NCBI GenBank assembly: GCA_023429995.1
Contig: JAEZCE010000016.1
Span: 62,001-126,000, forward strand
DNA length: 64,000 nt
Source: Bacillota bacterium
Lineage (GTDB): Bacteria; Bacillota; UBA4882; UBA8346
Direction: 5' to 3'
Shown here: positions 17,737 to 25,617 of the stretch, piece after piece
Layout of the letters: each line of letters begins with the position of its first letter
Numbering within the stretch: position 1 is the first letter of the stretch
The notes under the pieces: model-generated
What the model saw: only the letters and a program-made list of their open reading frames with translations
Told to the model about the DNA's origin: nothing
Databases searched by the model: none
Program-made: the position numbers and the translations under genes

Positions 17737-18876
17737 ATGGGGAGTGTCGAGTTGAAATCGGAAATCGGAAAAGCGCTGGATAAAATCAAGGAAAACCAGA
17801 TTGGATTGTCCAAAAAGCAAGCTTGTATAGGGTTTGACGGTTTCATTGATTCGATTATCCGGATTATGAAGCATAAAAGCCCGGACCAAAAGCACCAGTA
17901 TTTCGATACCATCGCCGATTTCGGCACTTTCTTGATTTCTCAATCCGGTCAAAGCTGCTCGGTTGAACTGAAAGAGTATCTTTGCAAGATAGGCGGCAAC
18001 ATGCCGATCTTCGCCAATGCCTTGGGCTCTATGGGAATAGCGGTAAATTGTATTGGAGCGCTGGGCTATCCGAAGATTCATCCTTTATTTGAACCGATGC
18101 GGCAAAATCAGTGTACATTATACAGCGTTTCCGAACCCGGGCTTACTTCGGCATTGGAGTTTAACGACGGTAAGGTGATGTTGATCCGTATCGAAGCCCT
18201 GGACAACCTGACGTGGGACACGATTAAGAATCGAGTCGGTTTGGATCTGATCATAAACTTTTTTAGCGCCAGTGACTTGATCGGCATTGTTAACTGGAGC
18301 GAGATCGAACATACTACCGGGATCTGGCAAGGGATTTTAAAAGAGATAGTACCTGAGCTAGCTTGCGCTAAAGAAAAAATCCTCTATTTTGATTTGGCGG
18401 ATTGTTCCAAACGCAGTGATGTTGATATCCAAGAGGTTTTACAATTAATTCCCGCCTACTCCAGGACTTTCAGAACGGTTTTGGGGATCAACGAAAACGA
18501 GGCCCGGATTCTTTTCAGAGTCTTTTTCGCTACGCCAGGAGCCGCCACCGCTTCTATTCCGTCCATCGGGGAAAAATTATCCCGGCGGCTTGGCGTTGAC
18601 GTCCTGGTGATCCATCCCCGGGATGGCGCCTGGGCCTGGGAAAACGGCCGGTGTTGCCATGTCCGGACCAGGCTGATTGAACATCCCAAAATCTCTACCG
18701 GTGGCGGTGACAATTTTAATGCCGGGTTCTGTTTAGCCCAGTTGCTGGGGATGGATCTGTCCGCTTCATTGATTGCCGCCAATGCCGTTTCGGGGTTTTA
18801 TGTTCAAAACGGATTCAGCCCCAGTTTGGATCAATTATGCGCTTTTTTGCAGGAATGGCAGGAAGCCGTAAACTAG
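17737..18876 (+). CDS. PfkB-family carbohydrate kinase
   Basis: A 379-residue ribokinase/PfkB-fold kinase. The N-terminal substrate region (CIGFDGFIDS, then KIGGNMPIFANALGSMG) and the C-terminal signature STGGGDNFNAGFC, containing the catalytic aspartate and anion hole, are both visible. At 379 residues it is longer than ribokinase (about 310). It likely phosphorylates a monosaccharide released by the GH4 enzyme of the same operon. Start choice is uncertain: the ATG at 17737 lacks a clear ribosome binding site, while a TTG at 17752 sits seven bases behind GGGGAG. It is the last gene of the transporter operon. Confidence 0.85.
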   Translation: MGSVELKSEIGKALDKIKENQIGLSKKQACIGFDGFIDSIIRIMKHKSPDQKHQYFDTIADFGTFLISQSGQSCSVELKEYLCKIGGNMPIFANALGSMGIAVNCIGALGYPKIHPLFEPMRQNQCTLYSVSEPGLTSALEFNDGKVMLIRIEALDNLTWDTIKNRVGLDLIINFFSASDLIGIVNWSEIEHTTGIWQGILKEIVPELACAKEKILYFDLADCSKRSDVDIQEVLQLIPAYSRTFRTVLGINENEARILFRVFFATPGAATASIPSIGEKLSRRLGVDVLVIHPRDGAWAWENGRCCHVRTRLIEHPKISTGGGDNFNAGFCLAQLLGMDLSASLIAANAVSGFYVQNGFSPSLDQLCAFLQEWQEAVN

Positions 18877-18964
18877 ATAAAAGATTAAGGCCTCAATCCC
18901 GACTCCTCCCCTATTATCCCGCCGGAAACTAACCGTGATATCAGCCGAATAAAAAAAATGAAAT

Positions 18965-19019
18965 TCAAGATCGATAGAGTATGTTGATGGCGGCTCTTGA
19001 TATTTTTTTACGGAGCCGC
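18965..19019 (+). terminator. Possible terminator after the GH4/ABC/kinase operon
   Basis: TCAAGA (18965-18970) pairs with TCTTGA (18995-19000), followed by TATTTTTTTA. A competing 7-bp stem, GCGGCTC with GAGCCGC, spans 18990-19019. The loop of the first hairpin is long (24 bases), so termination strength is doubtful. Confidence 0.4.
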
Positions 19020-19143
19020 TACAATTTAGATACAATATTTTAATGAAATTTGGCTGTTTTTAAAGTTTTTCGTATTTGCATTACTTACCGGTATCCGTAG
19101 AGTGCCGTTTTTCAACGGTTATGGGAATAGGAGTCGACAACTG

Positions 19144-20982
19144 ATGGGCGTAAAGGTTTGGTCCTTGGCCGGCAGGCGTTTGCAGAATTTCAAGATCAGC
19201 ACCAAGATTGCTTTGTATTATCTGATTTTGTTAACCATTTCCATCGCTATCAGTGGCGTATGTTATTACCGTATCAATTCAAAATATATGTCCCGTAAAA
19301 TCAGCAATGTATCTTTTCAAATGCTGGGCTCCATCAATGCCAACGTGGATACCTTCATTGAAAATACTAACAATTTATCCAAGACCGTTCTTTCCGACGG
19401 GAGAGTCCAGGCTTGTTTACGCAATCCCACCTTGAGTCTGCAGCGCAATGTCAATCGTTATTTCATTAATTTAATGGAATCTTCCCCCTTGGTTTCAGCG
19501 GTTTATCTCTTTGACAATCAGGGAAACCGTTATGGAGCCGACCAATTAACGGTAAAGACCTTTAAGTACCGGTATATCCGGGAAGTTCCCTGGTATCAGG
19601 AGATATTCCAGCGTAAAGGCGGCTATTTGCTGAAAGCCAATGCCGGGGACATCTTTATCAATAATCTGTCCAATGACCGGTATATTTCGCTGATCCGGGT
19701 CGTCAATGATTTGGATACCCAAAAGCCGCTCGGAATATTAATTATCAATCTATCCAGCAAATTATTGGTGCGCTCCCTGACCGGCGTTGATAATCAATAT
19801 TTATCCAGTATCATCCTGAAAGACGAGCATGATCAGACAATCGTCAAGGTTAACGAAATCAAAAATTTGGACATCAAGCATATTGATGGAGCAACTTTAA
19901 AAGGCTATCATGCCATCACCCGGAAATACGACGGTAAGCTTTATTTGATAGCTACTTTCGTAAACAAATACGGCTGGCGGATTATCAGCATGATCCCTTT
20001 TGATGAGCTCTCTAGGGAAATAAGAGCTTTTGGCCTGGTGATATTCATCATTATCGGTTTGAACAGTTTATTGATTTTCTTCGGTTCGGTGTTGATTTCC
20101 AGATTAATTGCCACCCCCATCCATAAATTGTTACAATCAATGCAGGATGTCAGAAACGGCCATTTTGAAATGGTGCATTTTGAAACCGGCCAGGATGAGA
20201 TTGGCAAGCTTAAAGATGGCTATAACGTCATGATTCAGGAGATTCAAAGTCTGCTCCAGCGGACGGTTGAGGAGCAAAAAATCATCCGTCAAACCGAGCT
20301 GGAAGTGTTGCAGGCCCAAATCAAACCGCATTTTCTTTACAATACCTTTGATGCCATCAGTTCTCTGGCTTTATCCGGCAGGAGCCGGGATGTGTATACC
20401 GTGATGAAGGCTCTGGGAAGTTATTACCGGATCAGCCTTAGCAAAGGCAGGCAAATCATAACAGTGGCCGAGGAGATCGACATCGTCAAAAATTATTTAA
20501 TCATCCAGCAAGTCCGTTATGGAGATATTTTTGTGGCGCTTTACGATATCCAGCAAGAAGCGCTGCCTTATCAAGTTTTGAAGCTGATATTACAACCGCT
20601 GGTGGAAAATGCCCTCTATCATGGCATCAAGCCCCTGGGGAAACAGGGCCGGATTACGGTTGGCGCCAAATTGGAAAAGGGCTTTTTAAGGTTGTCCGTG
20701 GCCGATGACGGGGTGGGGATGACCTGCGAACGTTTGGGGCAAGTCATGGACTGCCCGGCGAAGGATATTGGTAGGTCCGATGACACGCCGCTGTTAAAAA
20801 ATAACACGCCCGTGTCCCGAAGGGACAGGCCCGTGCTTGAAAGTCTCAGTTTCGGCTTGCGGGGAACCATCGAAAGGCTGCGGATATTTTACGGGGTTGA
20901 AGATATTTTCGAGATTTCCACCGCCGTGGGCAAAGGAACCGTCATTACCATCAACATACCCCTGGAAGGAGCTTCGGAATGA
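19144..20982 (+). CDS. Two-component sensor histidine kinase (YesM type)
   Basis: A 612-residue membrane sensor. An N-terminal membrane segment (about residues 20-42), an extracytoplasmic sensing domain of roughly 250 residues, a second membrane segment (about 300-320), a HAMP linker, then a His_kinase domain with the phospho-acceptor histidine in QIKPHFLYNTFDA (about residue 396) and an HATPase domain (PLVENALYHGIKP, VADDGVGM, GLRGTIERL). An unusually polar stretch (about 530-550) interrupts the ATP lid. I preferred the ATG at 19144, behind AGGAG. It overlaps the response-regulator gene by 4 bases. Confidence 0.92.
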   Translation: MGVKVWSLAGRRLQNFKISTKIALYYLILLTISIAISGVCYYRINSKYMSRKISNVSFQMLGSINANVDTFIENTNNLSKTVLSDGRVQACLRNPTLSLQRNVNRYFINLMESSPLVSAVYLFDNQGNRYGADQLTVKTFKYRYIREVPWYQEIFQRKGGYLLKANAGDIFINNLSNDRYISLIRVVNDLDTQKPLGILIINLSSKLLVRSLTGVDNQYLSSIILKDEHDQTIVKVNEIKNLDIKHIDGATLKGYHAITRKYDGKLYLIATFVNKYGWRIISMIPFDELSREIRAFGLVIFIIIGLNSLLIFFGSVLISRLIATPIHKLLQSMQDVRNGHFEMVHFETGQDEIGKLKDGYNVMIQEIQSLLQRTVEEQKIIRQTELEVLQAQIKPHFLYNTFDAISSLALSGRSRDVYTVMKALGSYYRISLSKGRQIITVAEEIDIVKNYLIIQQVRYGDIFVALYDIQQEALPYQVLKLILQPLVENALYHGIKPLGKQGRITVGAKLEKGFLRLSVADDGVGMTCERLGQVMDCPAKDIGRSDDTPLLKNNTPVSRRDRPVLESLSFGLRGTIERLRIFYGVEDIFEISTAVGKGTVITINIPLEGASE

Positions 20983-22214
20983 ACCATGGGTTTTTGAAAG
21001 TGCTGATCGTCGATGATGAGCCCTTAGTCCGGGATTTGTTGCGTAAGTGCGTGAATTGGACGGACCTGGGCATGCAAATTGTGGAGGAGGCGGCATCGGC
21101 TCCGCAGGCTTTGGAATTAATCGCCAAACTACGGCCGGATATTGTCTTTACCGACATTTGCATGCCTTCAATGGATGGAATCGAGCTGGCTGAGGTAATT
21201 GTGGCCCGCTATCCCCGGACCAAAGTGGTGATAGTCACCGGATATGAAGATTTTGAATACGCCCGGCGCAGCATCAAGGCGGGAGTGGCCGATTACATTT
21301 TAAAGCCGATCAATGATGAAGAAATCACTAAAGTAGCGCTGAAAATCAAGTCTCTCATGGAAGAGGAAAAAACACAGTTCGCTGAATATTGCCTCTTGAA
21401 AGAGAAGCTTCAGGAAAGTTTGCCTGTATTAAGAGAAAAATTCTTTCAGGAACTGCTGGTGCGGGATTTTGAAGCCGGTGAACTTGAGAAAAGACTCCGG
21501 GATTATAATATTCCCGACCTGACGGCCCCTTTTCGGGTTGGGGTGGTGGAGCCCTCGGGGGACCAAAATTTGACTTTCGAGGAAAAGCGCGCTTTCCAAA
21601 TCGAGTGTTATGAGCTCATCCATGAACAGTTTGCCGGCGAGAGCCGGGTGACGGTTTTTTTGGATGATCATCAAAGAACGGTGTTGGTATACCGTGAAAA
21701 TCCCGAGGAAGCCGGTGATTGCCGGGAGGGAACCCAAGAACCACCGTTCAGCCGGTTGCCCGGCGGGATTTGTATTTGTATCGGAGAAAGCCAGTCTCAT
21801 CAGGGACTGGAGAATATGCGCCTTGCTTATCAGGAAGCTTGTAACGCTTTGCAATCCAATGCCTGTAAGAATAACAAAACCAGTAAAATCATTCAGGATG
21901 TCCAGCATTATTTAAACGAACACTACCGGGACCCGGAGCTTTCTTTGGGGACGGTGGCCCAAAGCTTTTATATGAATCCCAGTTATTTAAGCAGGGTTTT
22001 CCGTCAGGAAGTCCACCAGACGTTTGTGGAGTATCTGACCGATATCCGCATGAAAAAGGCGATCCAACTGATAAAAAATACCGATTTAAAAGCATACCAG
22101 GTGGCGGAGGCGGTCGGAATCACCGATCCTCACTATTTCGGGATTTGTTTTAAAAAATATACCGGAGTGTCGGTATATGATTATAAAAGAAATGAATCAT
22201 CCTCGGGAGAATGA
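20979..22214 (+). CDS. Response regulator with AraC output domain (YesN type)
   Basis: A 411-residue regulator: receiver domain at residues 5-125 (VLIVDDEP, phospho-acceptor Asp59 in FTDICMP, conserved Thr/Lys in VVIVTGYED and YILKPI), a variable middle, and a C-terminal AraC domain with two helix-turn-helix units (SLGTVAQSFYMNPSYLSRVFRQ and AYQVAEAVGITDPHYFGICFKK). It is the partner of the YesM-type sensor, with which it overlaps (ATGA). YesMN pairs usually activate adjacent polysaccharide-use genes, so the GH4/transporter operon immediately upstream is the expected target. Confidence 0.93.
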   Translation: MNHGFLKVLIVDDEPLVRDLLRKCVNWTDLGMQIVEEAASAPQALELIAKLRPDIVFTDICMPSMDGIELAEVIVARYPRTKVVIVTGYEDFEYARRSIKAGVADYILKPINDEEITKVALKIKSLMEEEKTQFAEYCLLKEKLQESLPVLREKFFQELLVRDFEAGELEKRLRDYNIPDLTAPFRVGVVEPSGDQNLTFEEKRAFQIECYELIHEQFAGESRVTVFLDDHQRTVLVYRENPEEAGDCREGTQEPPFSRLPGGICICIGESQSHQGLENMRLAYQEACNALQSNACKNNKTSKIIQDVQHYLNEHYRDPELSLGTVAQSFYMNPSYLSRVFRQEVHQTFVEYLTDIRMKKAIQLIKNTDLKAYQVAEAVGITDPHYFGICFKKYTGVSVYDYKRNESSSGE

Positions 22215-22254
22215 AAATGATTCTCCGGAGAGGCGCAAATATATAAAACTGATC

Positions 22255-22296
22255 CTGCTGTTTGAGGGAGATGGCCTTGCTGGCCGTGATATTAGC
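22255..22296 (-). pseudogene. Fragment of the hypothetical gene found at 24319-24696
   Basis: 42 bases that match 24490-24531 at 38 of 42 positions. Read on the minus strand they encode ANITASKAISLKQQ, against ANITANKAISIKQQ in the intact gene. All four differences fit codon-level drift, so this is a decayed copy of that coding segment, not chance. No flanking homology is evident. Confidence 0.6.
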
Positions 22297-22317
22297 CCCT
22301 GTGGCTTATTTCGAATC

Positions 22318-22348
22318 CGCCGCAGAGACACGGAGGCACAGAGAAAGG
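22318..22348. repeat. Dispersed CGCAGAGACACGGAGGCACAG-type element
   Basis: A stretch reading CCGCAGAGACACGGAGGCAC followed by AGAGAAAGG. Sequences of this exact style (CAGAGACACAGAGGCACAGAG) occur in intergenic DNA of many unrelated bacteria; I know the pattern from general familiarity, without a specific source. Its function is unknown to me. It follows the gene fragment at 22255-22296. Confidence 0.5.
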
Positions 22349-22397
22349 ATTTTAAATCCGGACGATTGGCTGAAGGAAGGAAACGAATGTGAGTAGG

Positions 22398-22949
22398 CTA
22401 TTCCGGATAAAACATTAATATGTAAGCTTTAGCCATTTTATTGGTTTCATTGGCATAACAATGCTCTTGGTTGGCGACAAAGTGAATAACCTCCCCTTCG
22501 TGTATGGTATATTTTTGATTGTGAATATAGAGGGTTAATATTCCCTGAGTTACTAAAGCATACTCCTCAACACCTTCAAAATGGGTTGACTTGTCAGTAA
22601 GTGTATCGGCATTATATTCGCAGAAATAAATCTCAAACTTTTTTTCGGAATCAAAATCGATGATTGAACGAAAAGAATACCCCTCCCCACCAATTTGCCC
22701 CGTTTCCTGCCTGCGGTAAATCCTGGGTTCTTCGGAATCATCTTCCTTTAAAAAGTAATTTAAAGGTACTTTCAAAGCGTTAGCAAGATTCCAGATAATT
22801 GTAATGGATGGATTACGGATACCGCGCTCGATTTCGCTAATCATGCTTTTACTGACATCTGCATTTGTTGATAGGTCGTCAATGGTAAGATTGCGGGCTT
22901 TTCTTATTTTCTTCAGGTTTTCTCCGATATTCTTATTGATGGAATTCAT
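22398..22949 (-). CDS. XRE-family regulator with cupin domain
   Basis: A 183-residue regulator: an N-terminal Cro/CI helix-turn-helix (residues about 8-62, NLTIDDLSTNADVSKSMISEIERG) and a C-terminal cupin (about 100-180, EGVEEYALVTQGILTLYIHNQKY, with HFVANQEHCYAN). Such proteins repress a divergent gene and sense a small polar metabolite. A GGAGAT ribosome binding site precedes the start. It is divergent from an EamA-type exporter gene at 23122, the probable target, and a 20-base imperfect palindrome lies between them. Confidence 0.9.
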   Translation of the reverse strand: MNSINKNIGENLKKIRKARNLTIDDLSTNADVSKSMISEIERGIRNPSITIIWNLANALKVPLNYFLKEDDSEEPRIYRRQETGQIGGEGYSFRSIIDFDSEKKFEIYFCEYNADTLTDKSTHFEGVEEYALVTQGILTLYIHNQKYTIHEGEVIHFVANQEHCYANETNKMAKAYILMFYPE

Positions 22950-23020
22950 ATTCTATCTCCCTAATTAAAAATTGTCTTGAAATAAGTCCCAAAATATGGT
23001 ACATATGATATATAGAAATT

Positions 23021-23040
23021 ATTTTCGATATGTCGAATAT
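23021..23040. promoter_or_regulatory. Candidate operator between XRE-cupin and EamA genes
   Basis: ATTTTCGATATGTCGAATAT: arms ATTTTCGA and TCGAATAT match at 7 of 8 positions around TATG, with a perfect core TTCGA/TCGAA. It sits about midway in the 172-base divergent region, well placed to control one or both genes. Confidence 0.45.
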
Positions 23041-23121
23041 CAAACTTTCCTTCATTATACCGAACACGGTTTATTATATCAATGAGAAATTGTTTTTTCA
23101 ATGAACAAACTGGAGATACCT

Positions 23122-23985
23122 ATGAAAAAGGCGAAGCTCAATTTGATCTTAGCGATGTTGATTTTTGGAAGCATTGGACTTTTCGTGAAAAGGATACCTT
23201 TGCCGTCTGCCCAAATCGCTCTTGCGAGAGGGGTTATTGGAAGCTTTTTTTTATTGATGGCTATTTTGATTTGGAAACTGAAAATGAATTGGCAAAATGT
23301 ACGAAGAAATTTGCCGTTTCTACTTGGCTCGGGGATGATTTTTGGCTTTAATTGGATGTTTCTTTTTAAATCCTATCAATACACCACAATCGCTAACGCC
23401 ACATTGAGCTATTATTGCGCACCGATTTTTGTTATGTTTCTGTCCCCGGTCATGCTAAAAGAGCGTTTGACTTTGCCGAAAGTATTTTGTACACTTGCCG
23501 CCATGGCAGGAATGTTTTGTATTGTTAAAACAGGCAATCAAGGAGAAGTAAGCCATTTTCTTGGAATTGCCTATGGATTGACTGCGGCCGGACTTTATGC
23601 CGGTGTCATATTGATGAATAAATTTTTAAAAGACCTGAAACCGTTAGAAAGCACTTTTTGGCAGCTTGCAATTACATCGATTGCAATGTTGCCGTATGTT
23701 TTACTATCAGGACATTTGAAATATGCTGCTTTAGATGTCTCAGGTTGTGTGTTGTTGATGATTGTCGGTATCGTTCATACCGGAGTGGCCTTTATCTTGT
23801 TTTTTTCAGCCATTCAAAAACTTGAAGGGCAGGCAGTAGCCATATTTAGTTATATTGATCCGGTTTCGGCAATTGCCATGTCCACTCTGCTGCTCCATGA
23901 AGAAATAAACCGATTTCAAGTATTAGGCGCCGTTTTAATTATTGGCGCAGCGTTTGTAAGTGATCGGATTGAGAAGGCAGGATGA
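23122..23985 (+). CDS. EamA/DMT-superfamily transporter
   Basis: A 287-residue membrane protein with about ten hydrophobic helices in two EamA repeats (first repeat LILAMLIFGSIGLFVK onward; second from GIAYGLTAAGLYAGVILMNKFL). These transporters export amino acids or other small metabolites. The start at 23122 follows TGGAGAT; an in-frame ATG at 23101 has no ribosome binding site. The divergent XRE-cupin regulator probably controls it, in the way metabolite exporters are often paired with a sensor. Confidence 0.87.
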   Translation: MKKAKLNLILAMLIFGSIGLFVKRIPLPSAQIALARGVIGSFFLLMAILIWKLKMNWQNVRRNLPFLLGSGMIFGFNWMFLFKSYQYTTIANATLSYYCAPIFVMFLSPVMLKERLTLPKVFCTLAAMAGMFCIVKTGNQGEVSHFLGIAYGLTAAGLYAGVILMNKFLKDLKPLESTFWQLAITSIAMLPYVLLSGHLKYAALDVSGCVLLMIVGIVHTGVAFILFFSAIQKLEGQAVAIFSYIDPVSAIAMSTLLLHEEINRFQVLGAVLIIGAAFVSDRIEKAG

Positions 23986-24090
23986 AATAAATATTGTGCA
24001 ATGCCTGACCGAGGGTTAAACGATACCGCAAGCCCAACTGAAAGAACTTTGACAGGAAATAAGATTTTATGGATTTACGGGATTTTTAAA

Positions 24091-24126
24091 CCAAACCCCG
24101 GGAAGAAATATTTCTCCGGGGCTTGG
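24091..24126. terminator. GC-rich hairpin, possible terminator
   Basis: Eleven-base arms with one mismatch around AGAAATATTTCT-like inner pairs, between the convergent EamA gene and the hypothetical gene. No T-run follows on the plus strand; on the minus strand a TTTAAAAA tract follows. Assignment as a terminator is tentative. Confidence 0.4.
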
Positions 24127-24132
24127 TGTAGC

Positions 24133-24247
24133 GGCTGGGGCAAAAAGGATTAAAATCAAATGAGAAATACAATACATAGCCTAAATAATTACAAAGCTTT
24201 ATATGTATTGCATTTCTCTATCGATAAATCTTATTTTGCAACAGACC
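24133..24247. mobile_element. MITE-like element, copy A (115 bp)
   Basis: Begins GGCTGGGGCAAAAAGG and ends CTTATTTTGCAACAGACC, which are imperfect inverted repeats of each other. Inside, a 17-base arm GAGAAATACAATACATA (24162-24178) is repeated inverted at 24202-24218 with one mismatch. The left 40 bases align with the left end of copy B at 51875. It has no coding capacity. The ends resemble insertion-sequence termini (GGCTGTCCCAAAAGT style), suggesting mobilisation by a transposase elsewhere. Confidence 0.55.
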
Positions 24248-24318
24248 CATGATCAAAAAATTGGGGTGATCGAATGGACTTTTTTAAAGCGTTTTTACCT
24301 TAAGGTGATAATAGTCAA

Positions 24319-24696
24319 CTAACTTTGCGCCGTAACCGGACCAAGGCCGGCAACTTCCGGTTTCGTTTTTTTGACCTTGGCGGTTTCCCCCCAGTAGAAT
24401 CCGAACTGGTTCCAGTCGGATCGGGGCAAGCGGGAGCGGACGGATTGCCGGACCATGGTCGCCATTTTTTCGGCCTTTCCCAACAGTGCCTGTTGTTTGA
24501 TGGAGATGGCCTTGTTGGCCGTGATATTGGCGTTGCGTTCATCCTGAAGCTGAATGAGTGTAGCGTAGTCGCCGGTTAATTCCTCGATGAACTCCGCCGG
24601 GTAACCCCAGGTGGCCGCCTCGGTGGCCCGGGCCTTCATTCCGCCCAATAATTGCTTGATTTTGTTGATTCGAAAAGAAAAATCCCGTTTTAACAT
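24319..24696 (-). CDS. Hypothetical protein, 125 residues, helical
   Basis: I do not recognise this protein. It is mostly alpha-helical and charged, with no membrane segment, and ends in a lysine- and proline-containing tail. The segment LPRSDWNQFGFYWGE near residue 95 may be the conserved part of a small hypothetical family. The start codon is ATG at 24696 (or an adjacent TTG at 24699), behind GGAGGG. A 42-base stretch of this gene is duplicated in decayed form at 22255-22296. An 11-bp inverted repeat (ATTGGGGTGAT at 24260-24270, its complement at 24759-24769) flanks the gene. It stands alone in an accessory stretch. Confidence 0.6.
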   Translation of the reverse strand: MLKRDFSFRINKIKQLLGGMKARATEAATWGYPAEFIEELTGDYATLIQLQDERNANITANKAISIKQQALLGKAEKMATMVRQSVRSRLPRSDWNQFGFYWGETAKVKKTKPEVAGLGPVTAQS

Positions 24697-25617
24697 CAAT
24701 TCTTACCCTCCATTTTTACGATATAAATATTGATAAGGAAAAAATTAAATTTCAATCCATCACCCCAATCGAGAAATCAAAAAAAGGCGCTGGGATAGGC
24801 CTGAAGCCAATTTTCGAGGTTTTCAGAGAACATTTCACCGAGGATCGCGCACGTTTTACCGAAGAGTCGCGTATGTCTATCGAAGGGTTGCGTATGTCTC
24901 ACCGGGAGTCGCGTATGTCCGCGGAAGGGTCGCGCATGTCCTACCGAGAGTCGCGTATGTCCGCGGAAGGGTTGCGTATGTCTCACCGAGAGCTGCGTAT
25001 GCATACCGAAGGGTTGGTGAATGCGTCGAATCCGACCTCCTTTTTGGTCGTGTCAAGCACGATGTGTAAACTTGAAAAAGTTATGAAACAAAATTAGAAA
25101 AAGCAAACGGCCTGTTTTCTTGGGCAAAATATCTGCCGAAGATGCGGGCCGTTCATTTTGGGTACAAAAAAACGCCCTGAAGTTCAGAGCGTGTAACGTA
25201 CCTTTTGTTCCATTGAATCCGGCGCCTTTTTCAAAGGCGGCGAATCTTGTCAATCTTTTACCCATATCATTATATCACGGAATTTTGAGAAAAGTGTGTC
25301 GATTTTGTCCGGCGAACTCCGGATGTTGATACGACGGGATAAAAAAAGGTTTTTGAGGACGCTGTTGCTGATAAATGCCTGGTTGATAATTTAAACTCCA
25401 AACTTCAGGTAACTTCCCCGGGGTTCCATCCTGCTTCCCCGGCGTCACCGCAGTAAATGTAAAAATAGTGACTAATTTAGTAAAATAGTTGCCTTGTACT
25501 TTTTGAAATTTTCAATTATCTTTAATAAGGGCTCAATACACTTACTAGCCGGTTTTACCTCACAGAGCCTTCATAAATAAGATGGCCGGAGAGCCATCCA
25601 AAATGAGGAGGAGTAAA
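24697..25617. other. Long gene-poor stretch with tandem array and hairpins
   Basis: About 920 bases with no convincing gene. It holds the 21-bp tandem array at 24845-25020, a near-perfect palindrome at 25171-25192 (ACGCCCTGAA/TTCAGAGCGT), a CGCCTTT/AAAGGCG hairpin near 25220-25240, and the promoter region of the binding-protein gene at 25618. Several frames of 60-80 codons run through it on both strands but look like by-products of the repeats. Confidence 0.6.
24845..25020. repeat. 21-bp tandem repeat array (about 7 full units)
   Basis: Units of 21 bases (for example TCGCGTATGTCCGCGGAAGG plus G) run from 24867 to 25013, preceded by one degenerate 22-base unit and followed by a partial one. 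Units alternate between endings GAAGGG and CGRGAG, giving a 42-bp higher-order period. Being a multiple of three, the array keeps all frames open; the plus frame would give seven-residue repeats such as RMSHRES and RMSAEGS. No ribosome binding site supports translation. Confidence 0.85.

Larger units (their letters stand above)
23986..24318. other. Gene-free stretch with hairpin and MITE-like element
   Basis: 333 bases. It contains a GC-rich hairpin at 24091-24126 (CCAAACCCCGG pairing with CCGGGGCTTGG, one mismatch) and the MITE-like element at 24133-24247. The first 100 bases show a short protein-like frame broken by two stops, too weak to call. Confidence 0.6.

Noticed and set aside
23990..24160. 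Decayed coding frame (reads TIPQAQLKEL between stops)
   Set aside because: Two in-frame stops within about 40 codons and no recognisable homologue; the protein-like look may be chance.
24260..24769. Inverted repeat ATTGGGGTGAT flanking the hypothetical gene as transposon ends
   Set aside because: Only 11 bases, no target duplication, and the enclosed protein shows no transposase features.
24845..25020. CRISPR array
   Set aside because: Units are contiguous 21-bp tandem repeats with no unique spacers and no cas genes nearby.
24873..25097. Protein of seven-residue repeats encoded by the tandem array
   Set aside because: No ribosome binding site; open frames on both strands are expected from a repeat whose length is a multiple of three.
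25053..25329. Small open frames on both strands around the palindrome at 25171
   Set aside because: They mirror each other across inverted repeats and lack ribosome binding sites.
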